A stretch of DNA of 64,000 nucleotides from contig NZ_JAHQYI010000001.1 in NCBI RefSeq assembly GCF_019061125.1, forward strand, positions 806,001 to 870,000, written 5' to 3'. The position numbers were made by a program, and so were the translations under genes. The notes below the pieces were generated by a model that saw only the letters and a program-made list of their open reading frames with translations, ran no database searches and was not told where the DNA came from. Positions 62,492 to 64,000 of the stretch are shown here, piece by piece. Each line of letters opens with the position of its first letter. Position 1 is the first letter of the stretch. The stretch comes from Microbacterium sp. NC79. GTDB lineage: Bacteria; Actinomycetota; Actinomycetes; Actinomycetales; Microbacteriaceae.

Positions 62492-63213
62492 TGCGGCGCC
62501 TTGATCATGTATCCCACGCCCCTGATGGTATGGATGAGGGGTTCACCCAGCGTGTCGACCTTCTTGCGAAGGTACGAGATATACAGCTCAACGACGCTCG
62601 AGCGGCCGCCGAAATCGTAGTTCCAGACGCGATCAAGGATCTGCGCCTTGGAGACAACGCGACGCTGGTTTCGCATCAAAAATCGCAGGAGTTCGAACTC
62701 CGTGGCAGTCAGTTCAATCGCGGTGCCTGCGCGCTCGACCTCATGGCTGTCTTCGTTGAGTGAAAGATCAGCAACACGAAGCACCGGATCTGCCTCGGCA
62801 GACATTGCTGTGCCCGAGCGTCGCATCAGTGCTCGCAAACGGGCGACGACCTCCTCGAGGCTAAACGGCTTGGTGACGTAGTCATCCCCACCAGCGGTGA
62901 GCCCGGCCACGCGGTCACCGATCGCATCCTTCGCGGTGAGGAAGAGCACCGGAACCATGTTGCCTGCTTCCCGCAGGCGGCGAAGCACCGCCATGCCGTC
63001 AAGGTCGGGCATCATGACATCGAGCACGATGGCGTCTGGGGCAAAGTCTCGAGCGACCGTCAGCGCTTCCATCCCGGAGCTCGCAGTGCGTACCTCCCAG
63101 CCCTCCATTCGCAACGCCATCGCGAGTAGATCCGTGAGCATCTGCTCGTCGTCGACGGCGAGAACACGAACCGGCGAACCATCGGGGCGGGTGAGGGCGG
63201 TAGCGGTACTCAT
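62488..63213 (-). CDS. OmpR-family response regulator
   Basis: 241 residues: receiver domain with Asp65 (AIVLDVMMPDLDG), LFLTAKDAIGDRVAGLTAGGDDYVTKPFS, and winged helix ending RSSVVELYISYLRKKVDTLGEPLIHTIRGVGYMIK. TrcR/TcrX-like. ATG 63213 has CAGAAT 6 nt upstream, giving a leaderless operon of regulator then kinase. Direct repeats near the -35 position suggest self-activation. Confidence 0.93.
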   Translation of the reverse strand: MSTATALTRPDGSPVRVLAVDDEQMLTDLLAMALRMEGWEVRTASSGMEALTVARDFAPDAIVLDVMMPDLDGMAVLRRLREAGNMVPVLFLTAKDAIGDRVAGLTAGGDDYVTKPFSLEEVVARLRALMRRSGTAMSAEADPVLRVADLSLNEDSHEVERAGTAIELTATEFELLRFLMRNQRRVVSKAQILDRVWNYDFGGRSSVVELYISYLRKKVDTLGEPLIHTIRGVGYMIKAPQ

Positions 63214-63219
63214 AAAGAC

Positions 63220-63225
63220 ATTCTG
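63220..63225 (-). promoter_or_regulatory. -10 element for leaderless response regulator operon
   Basis: CAGAAT on the minus strand, 6 nt, ATG 63213. No -35 consensus at the expected place. Confidence 0.45.
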
Positions 63226-63234
63226 CCCCCGAAC

Positions 63235-63262
63235 CTATGTGTTTTCTATGGTTAAGGTTATG
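63235..63262. promoter_or_regulatory. Direct repeats, possible OmpR-type operator
   Basis: CTATG at 63235 and 63246, 11 bp apart, and TTATG at 63258. They cover the -35 region of the response regulator promoter; OmpR-family proteins typically bind direct repeats spaced one helix turn. Confidence 0.35.
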
Positions 63263-63359
63263 TCTTGCCTGTGAACCGGAGGCAGAGTCGTGGGGCCGCA
63301 CATCAGAACGTCTCGACGCCCGCGCAACTCATGCTCTTCCGCATGGGGCGCGCGCGGAA

Positions 63360-63365
63360 TACAGT
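63360..63365 (+). promoter_or_regulatory. -10 element for leaderless FAD oxidoreductase
   Basis: TACAGT, 6 nt, ATG 63372. Confidence 0.45.
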
Positions 63366-63371
63366 CGCTCC

Positions 63372-64000
63372 ATGACAATCGCGGAACTCATGTCCCACAT
63401 GACGGTCCTGCAACCGGACGATGACGGATACGCGAAGGCAGCGGCATCGGTGAGCGGCGTCGGCACCCCCGACCTCATCGTTTTTCCGCAGACCCAGGAA
63501 GACGTGGAACGCGCCGTTTCATGGGCGCGCGAGCATGAGGTTTCGATCTACGTGCGTGGCGGCGGACACTCTGAGTGGGGCCTGCCTCCGGGAGGTATGA
63601 CCGTGAACCTCTCGGCATTCGATGACGTCACCGTGATGCCACAGCAGCGCGCACGTGCCAGGGCGCGAGTCGGCGGGGGAGCACGATGGGGCCAGGTCGC
63701 GCGGATCCTGGCCGAGCACGGCCTGGCGCTGAGCTCAGGAGATACGGCAAGCGTCGGCGTTGGTGGGCTCACCCTGGGCGGGGGCATCGGCTGGATGACA
63801 CGCGCCTGGGGTCTCGCGATCGATCAGCTGGTGGGCGCCATCATCGTCACCGCGGATGGGGTGACGCGTCACATTGACCCGGATCACGAGCCTGAGCTGT
63901 TTTGGGCGGTTCGTGGCGGCGGGGGAGGCTTTGGTGTGGTGACCGCGTTTGAGTTTGCGGCACATCCGCTCACCGAGATCGTTTTCACGCAGGCCACGGT
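63372..64000 (+). CDS. FAD-dependent oxidoreductase of the BBE/PCMH type, N-terminal part
   Basis: 209 residues present; the C-terminus is beyond the window. PCMH-type FAD domain: PDLIVFPQTQEDVERAVSWA, YVRGGGHS with His66 at the 8-alpha-histidyl FAD site, LSSGDTASVGVGGLTLGGGIGW, and AVRGGGGGFGVVTAFEF. At the second (6-S-cysteinyl) attachment position a Thr replaces the Cys of berberine-bridge enzymes, so single covalent attachment is expected. Substrate unknown; relatives oxidise sugars or alkaloids. Confidence 0.88.
   Translation, partial: MTIAELMSHMTVLQPDDDGYAKAAASVSGVGTPDLIVFPQTQEDVERAVSWAREHEVSIYVRGGGHSEWGLPPGGMTVNLSAFDDVTVMPQQRARARARVGGGARWGQVARILAEHGLALSSGDTASVGVGGLTLGGGIGWMTRAWGLAIDQLVGAIIVTADGVTRHIDPDHEPELFWAVRGGGGGFGVVTAFEFAAHPLTEIVFTQAT

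Overview
This 64 kb window is high-GC chromosomal DNA from an actinobacterium, most likely a member of the Microbacteriaceae. The reasons are the gene order mtrA-mtrB-lpqB-comF-hpf-secA, the whiB1/pdtaS pair, aroA-rsgA beside sigR-rsrA, the order pmt/rsmI-metG-tatD-ksgA-ispE and tRNA-Gln-glmU-prs, and many genes without a Shine-Dalgarno sequence. No phage, insertion sequence, CRISPR array or rRNA operon is visible. Coding density is very high: the longest gap is about 240 bp (24323-24562), so no stretch over 300 bp lacks a gene.

Layout. 1-1405: catalase (cut by the window edge) and its Fur-type regulator, with an operator-like palindrome. 1429-6927: an envelope operon on the minus strand (DUF58, MoxR ATPase, DUF4350, DUF4129, multi-pass membrane protein). 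7053-12672: mtrA-mtrB-lpqB, a ComF-like phosphoribosyltransferase and the ribosome hibernation factor. 12809-14759: a coiled-coil protein resembling the C-terminal part of TPM-domain proteins, and a PadR regulator, both minus strand. 14938-24322: secA, alaA, several conserved actinobacterial unknowns, an orphan SAF/TadZ-like pair, pdtaS and whiB1. 25082-32892: a self-contained mannitol phosphotransferase island (two HPr proteins, PRD regulator, stand-alone IIB, enzyme I, IICB, IIA, mannitol-1-phosphate dehydrogenase). 32889-36880: peroxiredoxin, rsgA, aroA, sigR-rsrA. 36959-39602: an aldo/keto reductase and a DUF255 thioredoxin-like gene broken by an in-frame TAG. 39599-50881: protein mannosyltransferase diverging from rsmI, then metG, tatD, an MFS exporter, ksgA, a second aldo/keto reductase, ispE and an ABC-F ATPase. 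51023-53721: methionine ABC importer metQ-metN-metI. 53883-58013: a RluA-type pseudouridine synthase, a MarR regulator, tRNA-Gln(TTG), glmU and prs. 58097-63213: a flavin electron-transfer cassette (FMN-binding lipoprotein, ApbE, membrane reductase) converging on a two-component system. 63372-64000: start of a covalent-flavin oxidoreductase.

How the parts work together. The mannitol island holds every step from phosphoenolpyruvate to fructose-6-phosphate plus a phosphorylation-controlled regulator. The flavin cassette encodes a covalently flavinylated lipoprotein, the enzyme that attaches the flavin, and a fused RnfD/NqrB-like membrane domain with an NAD(P)H reductase, which is enough to predict electron export across the membrane. 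SigR-RsrA has a candidate self-regulated promoter.

Most striking across the window is transcription-start architecture. About 21 genes have a -10-like hexamer (form NANNNT, often TAGGCT, TACGGT or GAGAAT) ending exactly 6 or 7 nt before an ATG/GTG, which predicts leaderless mRNAs and decides many start codons. In one case (pmt/rsmI) two such hexamers on opposite strands share two bases, giving a compact bidirectional leaderless promoter. All functional calls rest on motif recognition by eye and family knowledge; no database search was run.
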